Source: Pseudomonas cerasi (GTDB lineage: Bacteria; Pseudomonadota; Gammaproteobacteria; Pseudomonadales; Pseudomonadaceae). From it: DNA of 64,000 bases. Where the stretch lies: positions 2,885,001 to 2,949,000 of the forward strand of contig NZ_LT222319.1 of assembly GCF_900074915.1 (NCBI RefSeq), read 5' to 3'. The notes under the pieces were generated by a model. The model was not told where the DNA came from. It did no database searches and worked only from the letters and a program-made list of their open reading frames with translations. Below, one piece after another: positions 45,379 through 56,900 of this stretch (positions are counted from its first letter, which is position 1; each line of letters begins with the position of its first letter). Both the position numbers and the translations under genes were made by a program.

Positions 45379-46815
45379 ATGAATCAACCCGCCAGGGTTC
45401 CGCCAGGTACTACGTTCCACGCTGCCGGGCTAACCGAGCTGTTCGAGGCACAGCAGGCTGCATTCCGTGCTCAGGGCGCACCTTCCTACGATCAACGAAT
45501 CGCAGACCTCAACGCCGTCCTGCGTATGGTCAGCGATAATCAGGATAGGTTGCTCGAGGCGGTCAGCGCAGACTTCGGCAACCGTTCGTTCGACGAAACC
45601 CGGCTCGGTGAATTGATGCCGGTGGTCAACGGCATCAAGCACATCCGCTCGCACCTCAAAGCGTGGATGCGTCCGTCCCGGCGCAAGGCGGGTATTGTCT
45701 TCAGGCCCGCCGCAGCACGGGTGGTTTATCAGCCGCTGGGCGTCGTCGGCATTCTCGCTCCGTGGAACTACCCGCTGACGCTGACGCTGGTGCCCTTGAT
45801 AGAGGCGCTGGCTGCAGGTAACCGGGCGATGATCAAACCTTCGGAACTGACACCCCGAACCTCCGAGCTGCTCAGGCAGTTGCTCGGCGAAACGTTTCCC
45901 GCCGAGCAGGTTGTCGTGGTCACTGGTGACGCCACGCTGGCGGGCCAGTTCAGTGAGCTGCCTTTTGACCATCTGCTGTTTACCGGCTCGACCCACGTGG
46001 GCCGCCAGGTCATGGCGGCGGCGGCACGCCATCTGACACCGGTCACACTGGAGCTGGGCGGCAAGTCGCCAGTCGTGGTCTGTGACGACTTTTCGATCAC
46101 GAAAGCCGCCCGGATGATCGCTATCGGCAAACTGTTCAACGCCGGCCAGACCTGCGTAGCACCTGACTATGTCCTCGTCCCGCGCGAACAGGTGGACAGC
46201 TTTGCCAGCGAGTGGCTGGCTGCGGCAAAAAAACTTTACCCGACCCTCGATGGCAATCCGGACTACACCTCGATCATCTCCCAGCGCCACTACGACCGGC
46301 TTATGGCGATGGCCAGTCAGGCCGTCGCGACGGGGGCCAAGGCGTGGCAACACAACGCGCTTGCAACGGCGGGCGAACGCAAGATTGCACCAATGGCACT
46401 CACTCAGGTGTCCCTGAACGCAGATGTCATGGGCGAAGAGATTTTCGGCCCGCTGCTGCCGGTGCTCGCGTATGACTCTCTGGATGAAGCCATCGCCTTT
46501 ATCAATGCTCGTCCGGCACCGCTGGCCCTTTATTGCTTTTCCAACGTTCAAACGTCTGTGGACAGGGTGCTGAACCGCACGCAGTCCGGCGGCGTGACCA
46601 TCAATGGCACCATGCTGCACGCAACCCAGGATGACCTGCCCTTTGGCGGTGTCGGCGACAGTGGCACCGGGGCCTATCACGGCTACGAAGGCTTCGTTCG
46701 CCTGTCCCATGCCCGCGGCGTTCTCAAGCTCGGTCGTTTCAACATGTCCGACAAGGTCTCGGCACCTTACGGACGGCTTACGCGTCTGGTCACCCGACTC
46801 ATGATCGGAAAGTAG
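45379..46815 (+). CDS. Coniferyl-aldehyde-type aldehyde dehydrogenase
   Basis: 478 residues, class 3-like ALDH with the shape of coniferyl aldehyde dehydrogenases (CalB). VVYQPLGVVGILAPWNYPL, the cofactor loop TGSTHVGRQVM, the active-site Glu in LELGGKSPVV, the catalytic Cys in AGQTCVAPDY and the C-terminal DLPFGGVGDSGTGAYHG are all intact. It oxidises hydroxycinnamyl or medium-chain aldehydes to acids; on plants, lignin-type aldehydes are plausible. It starts 181 bases after the TetR gene, so co-transcription is possible but not certain. Confidence 0.85.
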   Translation: MNQPARVPPGTTFHAAGLTELFEAQQAAFRAQGAPSYDQRIADLNAVLRMVSDNQDRLLEAVSADFGNRSFDETRLGELMPVVNGIKHIRSHLKAWMRPSRRKAGIVFRPAAARVVYQPLGVVGILAPWNYPLTLTLVPLIEALAAGNRAMIKPSELTPRTSELLRQLLGETFPAEQVVVVTGDATLAGQFSELPFDHLLFTGSTHVGRQVMAAAARHLTPVTLELGGKSPVVVCDDFSITKAARMIAIGKLFNAGQTCVAPDYVLVPREQVDSFASEWLAAAKKLYPTLDGNPDYTSIISQRHYDRLMAMASQAVATGAKAWQHNALATAGERKIAPMALTQVSLNADVMGEEIFGPLLPVLAYDSLDEAIAFINARPAPLALYCFSNVQTSVDRVLNRTQSGGVTINGTMLHATQDDLPFGGVGDSGTGAYHGYEGFVRLSHARGVLKLGRFNMSDKVSAPYGRLTRLVTRLMIGK

Positions 46816-47173
46816 GCGCCTGCCGAACGATGTTACCCCGCCATATCACGACGTTTACATGCATATGCGCGGGGGTTTTATTCACTTTCTACTTCCCGTC
46901 ACAACATCAGGCAGCATGAGCTAACGCCGGCCAGCCCGCCCCACTTCTGCGACGCCATTGTCCGCCGTCCGACCGATGACCATCACTCTTTCTGATAGTG
47001 AAGTATTTAGGTAACCTCAGGACGATACTCTTTGCTGTACTCCACTAGGGATGCTCTAGCGGGCATCTAACGCTGATCTCGCGCCGAAAACGCCAGCGAC
47101 TAAGTTGATGTGACTGCGCCATGCTTACAGCGTCTATAACATTGTCAGCAGTTCTAAACTCATGGATGACTAA
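46816..47173 (+). other. Intergenic region upstream of the LuxR-type gene
   Basis: About 358 bases with no supported ORF. It should hold the LuxR-type gene's promoter. A 3-codon reading (ATG at 47162, GAT GAC TAA) ends directly at the regulator's ATG; I attach no function to it. Confidence 0.5.
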
Positions 47174-47842
47174 ATGCCTCACACACTACTTCCGCAGATT
47201 GGCAGGGCCATCGCCAGCATCGGTAGCGGGAATTTTTCCAGCATGTTCCACAAGCTGATCGATACTCAGCTTGCCGTAGATGCCACGCACCTCTCATCAC
47301 TGCCGCAGCCCTGGCAAACGCCGCCTGCCTCTGCACCAACGGTCTTTAACGAGACCGTCACGTCATCGCGGGGCACGCTGTTGCTCAGTGACTCCATTCA
47401 TCTTTACCCTGATCAGGCCTCGGAAAGCTTTAGTTGTAAAATAACGGTATTTCGGGCGCTTCCCGCGCACGAATTCTCAGAAAAGGAACGCCGGCAGCTG
47501 GGCGACATTTCCCCTCTGCTGTTTTCGATACTTGAAAAACATGTCAATGCCCTGCAATCGGCAATGCCCGGCATCGAGCATAAAAAGCCCGAAAGCATTG
47601 AGAAGCGCTTCCAGGAACGACTGCGCGAAACGGGTCTGACGTTGTCCGAACGCGAAACCCAGGTGTGCCTTGGGCTGCTCGCCGGTCATACCGCGCTTGA
47701 GCAGGCCGAGCGGCTCGCACTCAAGGTCAATACCGTGGGCAGTTACCAGCGCCGTGCGGCGATCAAACTGGGCATCAGCGGTCGTAATTCACTGATGCGC
47801 TGGATGTATGGCTCATCAGCGGGCGTTTTTTCAACCTGCTGA
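47174..47842 (+). CDS. LuxR-type transcriptional regulator
   Basis: 222 residues. The C-terminal 65 residues form a GerE-type helix-turn-helix (LTLSERETQVCLGLLAGHT, then a recognition-helix region with VNTVGSYQRRAAIKLGIS). The N-terminal 140 residues are not an acyl-homoserine-lactone domain that I recognise. Regulators of this kind flank lipopeptide synthetase genes in many Pseudomonas, and this one converges on the SyfB-like gene, 118 bases from its stop. Control of surfactant synthesis is likely but inferred. I see no clear ribosome site before the ATG. Confidence 0.82.
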   Translation: MPHTLLPQIGRAIASIGSGNFSSMFHKLIDTQLAVDATHLSSLPQPWQTPPASAPTVFNETVTSSRGTLLLSDSIHLYPDQASESFSCKITVFRALPAHEFSEKERRQLGDISPLLFSILEKHVNALQSAMPGIEHKKPESIEKRFQERLRETGLTLSERETQVCLGLLAGHTALEQAERLALKVNTVGSYQRRAAIKLGISGRNSLMRWMYGSSAGVFSTC

Positions 47843-47863
47843 CCGCCAGTCGATGCAACGGAC

Positions 47864-47883
47864 GGGGCGATACCGATCGCCCC
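47864..47883. terminator. Stem-loop between convergent LuxR and NRPS genes
   Basis: Perfect 8-base arms GGGGCGAT (47864-47871) and ATCGCCCC (47876-47883) with a 4-base loop, midway between the two stop codons. It could terminate both transcripts, although neither strand shows a T run after the stem. Confidence 0.5.
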
Positions 47884-47959
47884 TCCCGGATCCACCCTCA
47901 CCGCCTCCGATGCAAGACCTCCCTGCGCCTGCAATCACGCTTTATCAATACCCACCAAG

Positions 47960-50900
47960 TCATTGCGTTTCCCCCACACCGACTGTCAATCCGTCATACC
48001 ACCAGGCCGCCAGGCTGTAGACGTCCGGAGCTTTCAGGACGCTGAAGTGGTTACCCGGCCCCTCCCAGAGCGAAAGTTGCGGCAGCAAATGCTGCCATTG
48101 GCTTGCGCAAGCGGCATGTTCGAGTTGATTGTCCAGCGCATCCAGATGCGGGTCATTCACCAATACCAGACTTGCCCTGCCGCTGTAGCCTCCTGGCTCA
48201 GGTCGATAGACCGTGCGCAAGGCGCTGGCAAACGTGCGGACGATCCCTTGCAGGGCCTGTGCCGCCAGACGTGGCGGCAATAACCCGACGCGCACCATGG
48301 CCTGCTGAAGCAGGTGCATTTGCGCGACCGTGTCGCTGTCGGCAAACGCCATTGGGTCGAGCTCCAGGCTTCTTCCACTGGACAGCTGCAGCGCCTCGAT
48401 CAGGCGTTCCAGCACGGCGGTGGCGGTATAAGGCTTGCTGCTCAGACCCTCGCCGCCAGGCGCCTCGCTGTCGATCAAGGTCAACGAGACAACCTCGCGG
48501 CCTTGGGCCTGAAGCTTGACCGCCATGGCGTGCGCCGCCCAGCCTCCGAACGAATGCCCAACCAGATGCAGCGGGCCTTTCGGATACAGCGCTTCGATGG
48601 CTTGCACATGGCTCTGCGCTGCCGCTTCCACCCTGCTGTGCGGAACACTGCGACCGTCCAGGCCGCGCGGTTGCAGGCCGTGGATCGGCCAGTCCGGCCC
48701 CAGCGCCTCTGCCAGACCAATGAAGCTGGTGACGCTGTCACCGGCGCCCGGTACACAAAACACTGGCGCATGCCCGTCACGCCCGCTCTGGATCGCCAGC
48801 AGCGACTGATGAGCCGGTGCCGGCGGTGGCGTGGCGGGCACGCTGTGCAACGCCTGAACGATGCTCAGACCGAGCACGGCCACGTGCGGTGCCTGCATCA
48901 TCGTCATGTGGTCCCCCGGGACATCGACGCACTGCAGTTGATTTCTGGAGAGAATCTCACCCCAGCCCAGGGTCGAACTGCTTCCGATCGGCGCCATTGG
49001 ACGCTGTTCGGCGCGGAACAAATGGATCGGCAGGCTGAGCGGTTCCAGCTGGTAATGCGCCAAGGCCTGACCATGCGCCACTTCCCGGTCCAGGTAATGG
49101 TGCAACTGCTGATCACTTGCCAGCGCCAGCTCCTCGTACAACAGACCTTCGTCGCGGCACAGTTGCAACAGCGTCGCGAAGTCCGGCAGCGGTGCTTGCT
49201 CGCTCAATGAGGTGAGGCGCGCCAACCTGGCGGCACCCTCACCCGCCTGGGCTTGCCAGTGCGCAGTGCAGTGCGAGAGCAATTGCCGCTCAAGCAAGTC
49301 AGGTCCCTGCCAGCGTGCCTTGCCCTGATCGGTCAGGCGTGGCACATAGCTGTCGATCAGGCCGAGGAATGTGACGGCCTCGTCCATGCCCAGCAGTTGA
49401 GTAGCCACTTCATAGGCCAGAACCCCACCAAACGACCAGCCGGCCAACCGATACGGACCGCGCGGCTGGACCTGACGAATGCGCTCCACCATCCGCGCAG
49501 CCAGGCACTCCATGGTGCGTAATTGCTGCTGCCCAAGGCCAATGCCCGGCAAGCCGTAAATCGGAAAGTCACCCTGAAGATGTTGCCCAAGCACAGGGAA
49601 ATAAGCATCCAGCCCTGTGAAATCGTGGAGCAGAAACAACGGTGACTCGCTGCCACCGGCACGCACTGTGATCACCTCGCGAGCTTCGTCCGGTGATCCT
49701 GGACGCTGGTCGAGCAACCCTGCCAGCGCTGCGACGCTAGGGTGCTGAAACAGCTCGGCCAGCGTCAGTGACACGCCTGCTTTTTGCAGCAGGCTGACCA
49801 GACGGATGGCCGATAGCGAATGGCCGCCCAATTCGAAGAAACTGTCGTGCCTGCCTATTTTTCCGACTTCAAGAACCTCGGCCCACACCTCCGCCAGACG
49901 CTCTTCCAGCGCTGTCGAAGGCGCTTGGTAGGCGAGGTTCGCAAGAGCGGCCAGGTCCGGCGCAGGCAACGCCTTGCGGTCGACCTTGCCGTTCTGGGTC
50001 AATGGCAGCGTATCAAGACCTACAAATACCGCAGGCACCATGTATTCCGGGAGCTGCCCCAACAGATGCGCACGCAAGGCGGCACTGTCGAGCGATGCAT
50101 CGCGACGGGTGAAGTAGCCCACCAGACGCAACGAACCATCGTCCAGACGCTGGGTGGTCACCACCGCTTCGCCGACGCCCGGGCATTGCGCCAGGTGCTG
50201 TTCGATCTCGCCCGGCTCGATACGCACGCCACGGATCTTCACCTGATCATCGTTGCGGCCCAGGTATTCAAGCGTCCCGTCGGACAGCCAGCGCACCAGA
50301 TCGCCGGAGCGATACATTCGGGCGCCGGGGCTGTCGCTGAACGGATCGTCGAGGAAGCGTTCTGCGGTCAGGTCCGCACGGTTCAGATAGCCGCGAGCCA
50401 CGCCTGTGCCGCCGATGTACAACTCGCCGGGCACCCCGAGTGGCACTGGCTGTCCACGCGAATCCAGTACGTACAGTCGGGCATGGGAAACCGGCTTGCC
50501 GATGTGAAGCACCTTGCCCGGCTGCATCCGGCCAGAGCTGGCCACCACCGTGGTCTCTGTCGGGCCATAGTTGTTGACTACGGCGAAACCCGGATCACGG
50601 TTGAAATGGCGTAAACGATCACCGCCAATCAACAAAGTCTGCAGCGTCGGATGGTGTAATTCACGGCTGAAGGCGTATTCGGCCACCGGGGTCGGCAGAA
50701 ACGCCACCTGCAGCGGCTGAGCCAGCCACCAGTCGAGCAGCACATCGAGCTGTTCGTTGCCAATCTCAGCTGGCGGCAGGTGCAGCACCGCACCGGCACA
50801 CAGCGCAGGCCAGACTTCCCAGGCCATGGCGTCGAAACCAAACCCGGCAACGCTGGCGGTATGACTGCCGGCACGCAGGTTGAACGCTTCACAGTGCCAA

Positions 50901-53900
50901 TCCACCAGATTGTTCAGCGTGCGGTGCTCGACCATCACGCCCTTGGGCAGCCCGGTGGACCCCGAGGTGTAAATCACGTAAGCCAGATGGTGCGTGGTCA
51001 TTTCCGGCACGGACGGGTTGTCGGTGCGCTGTGACCAGTCCGGGCGATCAAGCGCGATCACCGGCACCTGCAGTTCGGGCAGACGCGTCAGCAGGTCGAA
51101 TTGAGCCAACGCCACCACGGGCGCGCTGTTCTCCAGCAGATAGCTGATGCGTTCATCCGGGTGGGCCGGATCGACCGGTACGTAGCTCGCCCCGGCTTTC
51201 AGCACTGCCAGCAGCCCCGTCAGCGTCTCCAGACCGCGCCGCGCGACCACCGCCACCCGGTCGTCAGGACGTACGCCCAGTCCGATCAGATGATGGGCCA
51301 ATGCGTTGGCACGGGCATTCAACTCGCCGTAGCTCAAATGCTGGTCGCCCGCCTGAGCAGCCAGTGCGTTCGGCTGGTCAAGCGCCTGCTGTTCGATACG
51401 TAGGTGAACGGGCAGCGGGTACTCCGCTGTAAGGCGATCGGCATTGAAGCCATCGAGCAGTTCGGCTCGCTCGGTGCCGGGCAGAATATTCAGTGTTTGA
51501 ATCGGTTCCGCCGGTGACTGCTCGAGGGCATCGACCAGCCCGTTCACGGCACTGGAAAGGTACGCACAAATACGTCGGGCATCGATACCTGTCGAGGTCA
51601 GCGCAGTCAGGTCGAACGCTTCGCCCAGATCATCGACGCTGAGCGTCAACGGATAGCTGCTGCGCTCGCCGGACTGCAACAGCTCGATACCCTGCCAGGC
51701 CTCGCCGGCAGCCTCGTTTACCTCACTGGGCACCGCGCTGTGGCGGTAATTCAACAGCGCACTGAACAGCGGTACGCCCGCAGGCAACGCGCTGCAACGC
51801 TGAGCGATTGCCAGAGAAGCCTGTTCGTGGGCAAGCAATCCGGTCAGGCGGCGGTGAGTCTGGGACAGAGCATCGCGTGCACTCTGATCGGCCAGGTCGA
51901 TGCGCAGCGGCAAGGTGTTGATGAACACCCCGAGTGTACGTTCTGCACCCTCGCTGCCATTCAAACGACCCAGCAGTACGGTGCCGAACACCACGCTGTC
52001 ACGCCCGGACAATCGGCCCAGTACCTGCGCCCACGCCAGGTGCATCAGGCTGGCAGGACTGACACCCAGCTGCCGCACCTGATGGCGTAGCCGCCTGCTC
52101 AGGTCCGCATCCAGACGCACTCGGGCCTCGCCTGCAACCTCCGGCCCTGGCAACCAGGTCTGAGCGTACGCCAGGGTCGGCTCATCCAGATCGCCCAATT
52201 GCTCGCGGAAGAACGCTTCGTGCGTGTCGTCCCCCGCCCCCAGCAAGGTCTGCGCGATGTAGTTGCGGTAAGGCACTGGCGCAGGCAGTTGCGCTGCCTG
52301 ATCGAGCAGTACCGCCTGCAATTCCTGGCTCAGCAGGTCCAGGGCAACGTGGTCCATGATCAGGTGATGGAACAGCAGGACCGCGACGATACGCCCGTTT
52401 TCCGGGTCATCGGCATGAACCAGACGCAACAGCGGTGCACGCACGAGCTCCAGCGGCTCGGGCGTATCCAGCGCCGCCAGCGGCACCTCGATCACCGGCA
52501 GATCGGCATGCCGCCAGACCACTTGCACAGGCGTTTCCAGACCTTCCCAGCACAGTGAAGTCCGCAACACGTCGTTGCGGGCGATGACCTGTTGCAGCGC
52601 CTGGCTGAAGGCATCCAGTCGCGAGCGGTCGGCAAAGGCGAAGCGTGCCTGCAAGCGATAGGGGTCATCCTCAGCGGCGGACAGGTAGTGATAGAAAATG
52701 CCCGCCTGCAGAGGCCCCAGCGGGTAGATGTCCTGAATATTGCTCGCCCCCCCGGTAACGCTTGCGACAATGCGATCAATCCCTGCCTGATCCAGTTTCA
52801 CCAGCGGCAACAGGTCCGGGGTGATTGATGTGCAATCCACACCGATCAGGTTGGCCGGAATCTTCACCTGAGCGCCGCTGCCGACGGCACGCGCCAGGGC
52901 GGCCAGGGTCGGCTGGGCAAACAACACGCGGATATCGGCATCCATGCCACGGCGACGCATACGCGCGATCAGTGTAACGGCGAGCAGTGAATGGCCGCCG
53001 AGTTCGAAGAAATGATCGTTGCGCCCTATTTGCTCGACTTGCAGCAGCTCGCTCCAGATGTCGGCCAGGGCCATTTCCAGCTCGCCTTGCGGCGGCTCGT
53101 ATTCGCGCCCTGGCATGGCGTCGCGATCCGGCACCGGCAAAGCACGTCGATCGACCTTGCCGTTGGCGGTCAGTGGCCAGGCATCAAGGCGCACGAATGC
53201 ACTCGGCACCATGTAGCCCGGCAGGCGGTCCAGCATGTCGGCACGCAGCCTGGCGATATCAAGCGCCGGGCGCGGGCCTTGTTCAATGAAATACGCCACC
53301 AGACGTGACTGTCCAGGTTCGTCCTCGCGCGCGACCACCAGCGATTCCTCGATACCCGGCAACGATGTCAGTTGCGCCTCGATTTCGCCCAGTTCGATGC
53401 GCATACCGCGGATTTTCACCTGATCGTCGTTACGCCCCAGATAGTCCAGCGTGCCGTCGGCATTCCAGCGTGCCAGATCACCGGTGCGGTACATGCGCGC
53501 CTGCGGGTGCTCACAGAACGGATCGCTGAGGAAGCGCTCGGCAGTGAGTTGCGGCTGATTCAGATAACCGCGCGCTACGCCTTCTCCGCCGATGTACAAC
53601 TCGCCAGCAACACCGGTCGGCACCAGTTGCTGGTGCTCATCCAGCAGGTACACGCGGGTGTTGGCGATCGGCTTGCCGATGTCGAGGCTGCCGTCAGGCA
53701 ACAGACGACCGGAAGTGGCGACCACCGTGGTTTCGGTCGGGCCATAGTTGTTGATCACTGCGAAACCTGGCTCGCGGTGGAACTGCCGCAGGCGGTCGCC
53801 ACCGATCAGCAGCGTGCGCAGCGTTGGGTGATAGAGCTCGCGGCTGAACGCATATTCAGCCACCGGTGTCGGCAGAAACGCCACGTGCAGCGGCTGCGTG

Positions 53901-56900
53901 AGCCACCAGTCGAGCAGCAGATCGAGCTGTTCATTGCTGATCTCGGCGGGCGGGATATGCAGCGTTGCCCCTGCGCACAGCGCCGGCCAGACTTCCCAGG
54001 CCATGGCATCAAAGCCGAAACCGGCCACCGTGGCCGTGTGACTGCCGGCGTGCAAAGCGAACGCCTGGCAATGCCAGTGGACGAGATCGGCCAGCGTGCG
54101 GTGTTCGACCATCACGCCTTTCGGTTGCCCGGTCGAGCCGGAGGTGTAAATCACATACGCCAGATCGCCGGGCGTCAGCCCCGACACCAGCGGATTTGCC
54201 GGTTGCTCAGGCCATTGAGGTCGATCAAGCGCGAGCAGCGGCACTGTCAGTGCAGGCAAGCGCGCCATGAAAGCCTGTTCCGCGAGCACCACTGCTGGCG
54301 CGCTGTCGGTCAGCAGGTAGCTTATGCGCTCATCGGGGTGCGCCGGATCCACCGGCACATAGCAGGCACCGGACTTGAGCACGGCCAGCAGGCTCACCAG
54401 CGTGTCCAGCCCACGGCGCGCCACCACCGCGACTCGATCATCCGGGCGCACGCCCAGGCGGATCAGATGATGGGCAAGGCTGTTGGCCTGACGGTTCATC
54501 TGCGCGTAGCTCAGTGACTGCTCGCCGAACCTGGCGGCAACGGTTTCGGGCGTGCCTTCGGCGCGTGCTTCTATCAGGGCATGAATGGTCTGACCTTGCG
54601 GCAGATTCACCGCGCTGGCGTTGAGGCTTTCGAGCAGATACTCGCGTTCCTGCTGGCCCACCAGCGGGATATCAGCAAGCACCACCTGCTGGTTATTCAC
54701 CAGCGTGCGCAGCAACTGTTCGAAATAACCGCAATAACGCTGCACTGTTGCCTCGTCGAACAGCGCAGTGGCGTAGTCCAGCGTGCCGAACAAGGCATCA
54801 CCCTGCTCGCCGAGGTTAAGCGACAGATCGAACTTGGAGACCTGACTCTGCTGCTCGACCGTTGCCAGCAAAAGCCCGTCCATCTCCGGTAACGTCGTTT
54901 CCCCGGCCAGCCAGTTCAGCGTCGTCTGGAACAATGGACCGTGGGCCAGACTGCGTGTCGGGCGGACGATTTCCACGACCTGCTCGAACGGCAGGTCCTG
55001 ATGATCCTGAGCCTCCAGTACTCGCGTCCTGACCTGTGCCAGCAGCGCCTCACCGGTGGGTGCCGATGCCGTGTCGATGCGTATGGCCAGCGTATTGACG
55101 AACAGACCGATCAGCCCTTCCAGCTCGGCCCGGCCACGGCCCGCGATCGGGCTGCCGATCACCACCTCGGCCTGACCGGAAAGACGCGACAGCAGTGCGC
55201 CCCACGCAGTCAGCAAGGTCATGTAAAGCGTGACACCTTGCCGCTGTGCCAGCGCACGCAGACCTGCGGTCAGTTGCCCATCCAGCCGCACGTTGAGGCT
55301 GGCACCGGCGAAATCCTGCTGCGCCGGACGCGGCCGGTCTGCAGGCAGGGTCAGCAGTGTCGGTGCGCCTTCCAGCGCCTGCCGCCAATAGGCAGCCTGA
55401 TGTTGCAGACGTTCGCCGCTCATCCAGCCCTGCTGCCAGACCGCATAGTCGGCGTACTGGATGCTCAGCGCTGGCAGTGGATCGGCCTCGCCGCGACGCA
55501 GCGCCGGGTACAACGCCAGTAATTCGCGGGTCAGAACTCCCATCGACCAACCATCGGAGACGATGTGGTGCACGGTCAGCAACAACACGTGCCGCTCGTC
55601 CTCCACCTGTAGCAGGCAGCCACGGATCAGCGGCCCACGCGTCAGATCGAACGCTGCGGTGGCCTCTGTTACGACGCGTTCGGTCAGGGTGTGCGGGTGT
55701 TGACGCAGGTCTTCGATAGGCAGGAACGACATGGCCGTCGGAGATGTAAACACCACTTCGGCACCCTCCTCGCGGGCGATGAAGCGGCTGCGCAGGGTTT
55801 CGTGGCGCTCGACGATCCGCCCAAGCGCGGCCGTCAACGCTGCCACATCCAGCGATCCTTGCAGACTGAGGGCCAGCGGGATGTTGTAGGCCTGATTGCC
55901 GCCCTCCATTTGTGCCAGAAACCACAAACGCTGCTGGGCAAACGACAGCGGTAGCGACTGATCACGCGGCGCAGGCAGGATCAGTGACAGTTCACTGCGT
56001 CCCGTACCAGCCAGCGCACTGGCCACGGCTGCCAGCTCGCCCAGCGCGAAGAGTTCGCCCAAAGGCAATTCCATCCCCATCTGCTGACGCACCTGCGACA
56101 CCATGCGCATGGCCAGCAGGGAGTGCCCGCCCAGATCGAAAAAGTGATCGTGGCGACCGACCCGCTCGAGCTGCAGAACTTCAGCCCAGATCTGCGCCAG
56201 AGCGATTTCAATCTCGCCCTGCGGTGGCTCGTAGGCCAGCCCCAATAGCGACGAATGATCCGGTTTGGGCAGTGCACGGCTGTCCAGCTTACCGTTGGCC
56301 GTCAGCGGCAGAGCGGTCAGCTCGACAAAGGCTCCAGGCACCATGTATTCCGGCAGGTTGGCCTGCAAGTGAGCCCGCATTTGCTCTGGTGCAGGCGCTT
56401 CGGTGTCCAGTCGGCTGGTGAAATAGGCAACCAGACGCACATTGCCCGGCTCATCCTCGCGCGCCAGAACGACAGCCTCCCTGATGCCCGGCAACTGGTG
56501 CAGGCAGTTGACGATCTCGCCCAGCTCGATACGGAAACCGCGGATTTTCACTTGATCGTCGTTGCGTCCCAGACATTCCAGCTGGCCGCCCTCCAGCCAG
56601 CGGCCCAGATCGCCGGTGCGGTACATCACCGCGCCGGGCTGATCACTGAACGGGTCGGCGATAAACTTCTCTGCGGTCAGGTCCGGGCGATTCAGATAGC
56701 CCAGCGCTACACCGTCACCACCAATGTAAAGCTCGCCAATCGCGCCCAACGGCGTCAGGTGCTGATGAGCATCGAGTACGTAGACCGTCGTGTTACCGAT
56801 AGGCCTGCCGATCGGTATTGATTCGGCATTATCGTCCAGCGTTCGTACATCGCTGGCGGTCGCGAAGGTAGTCGTTTCTGTGGGGCCATACACATTCAAC

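Noticed and set aside
47162..47173. Three-codon reading ending at the LuxR-type start
   Set aside because: Too short to support as a leader peptide; probably chance.
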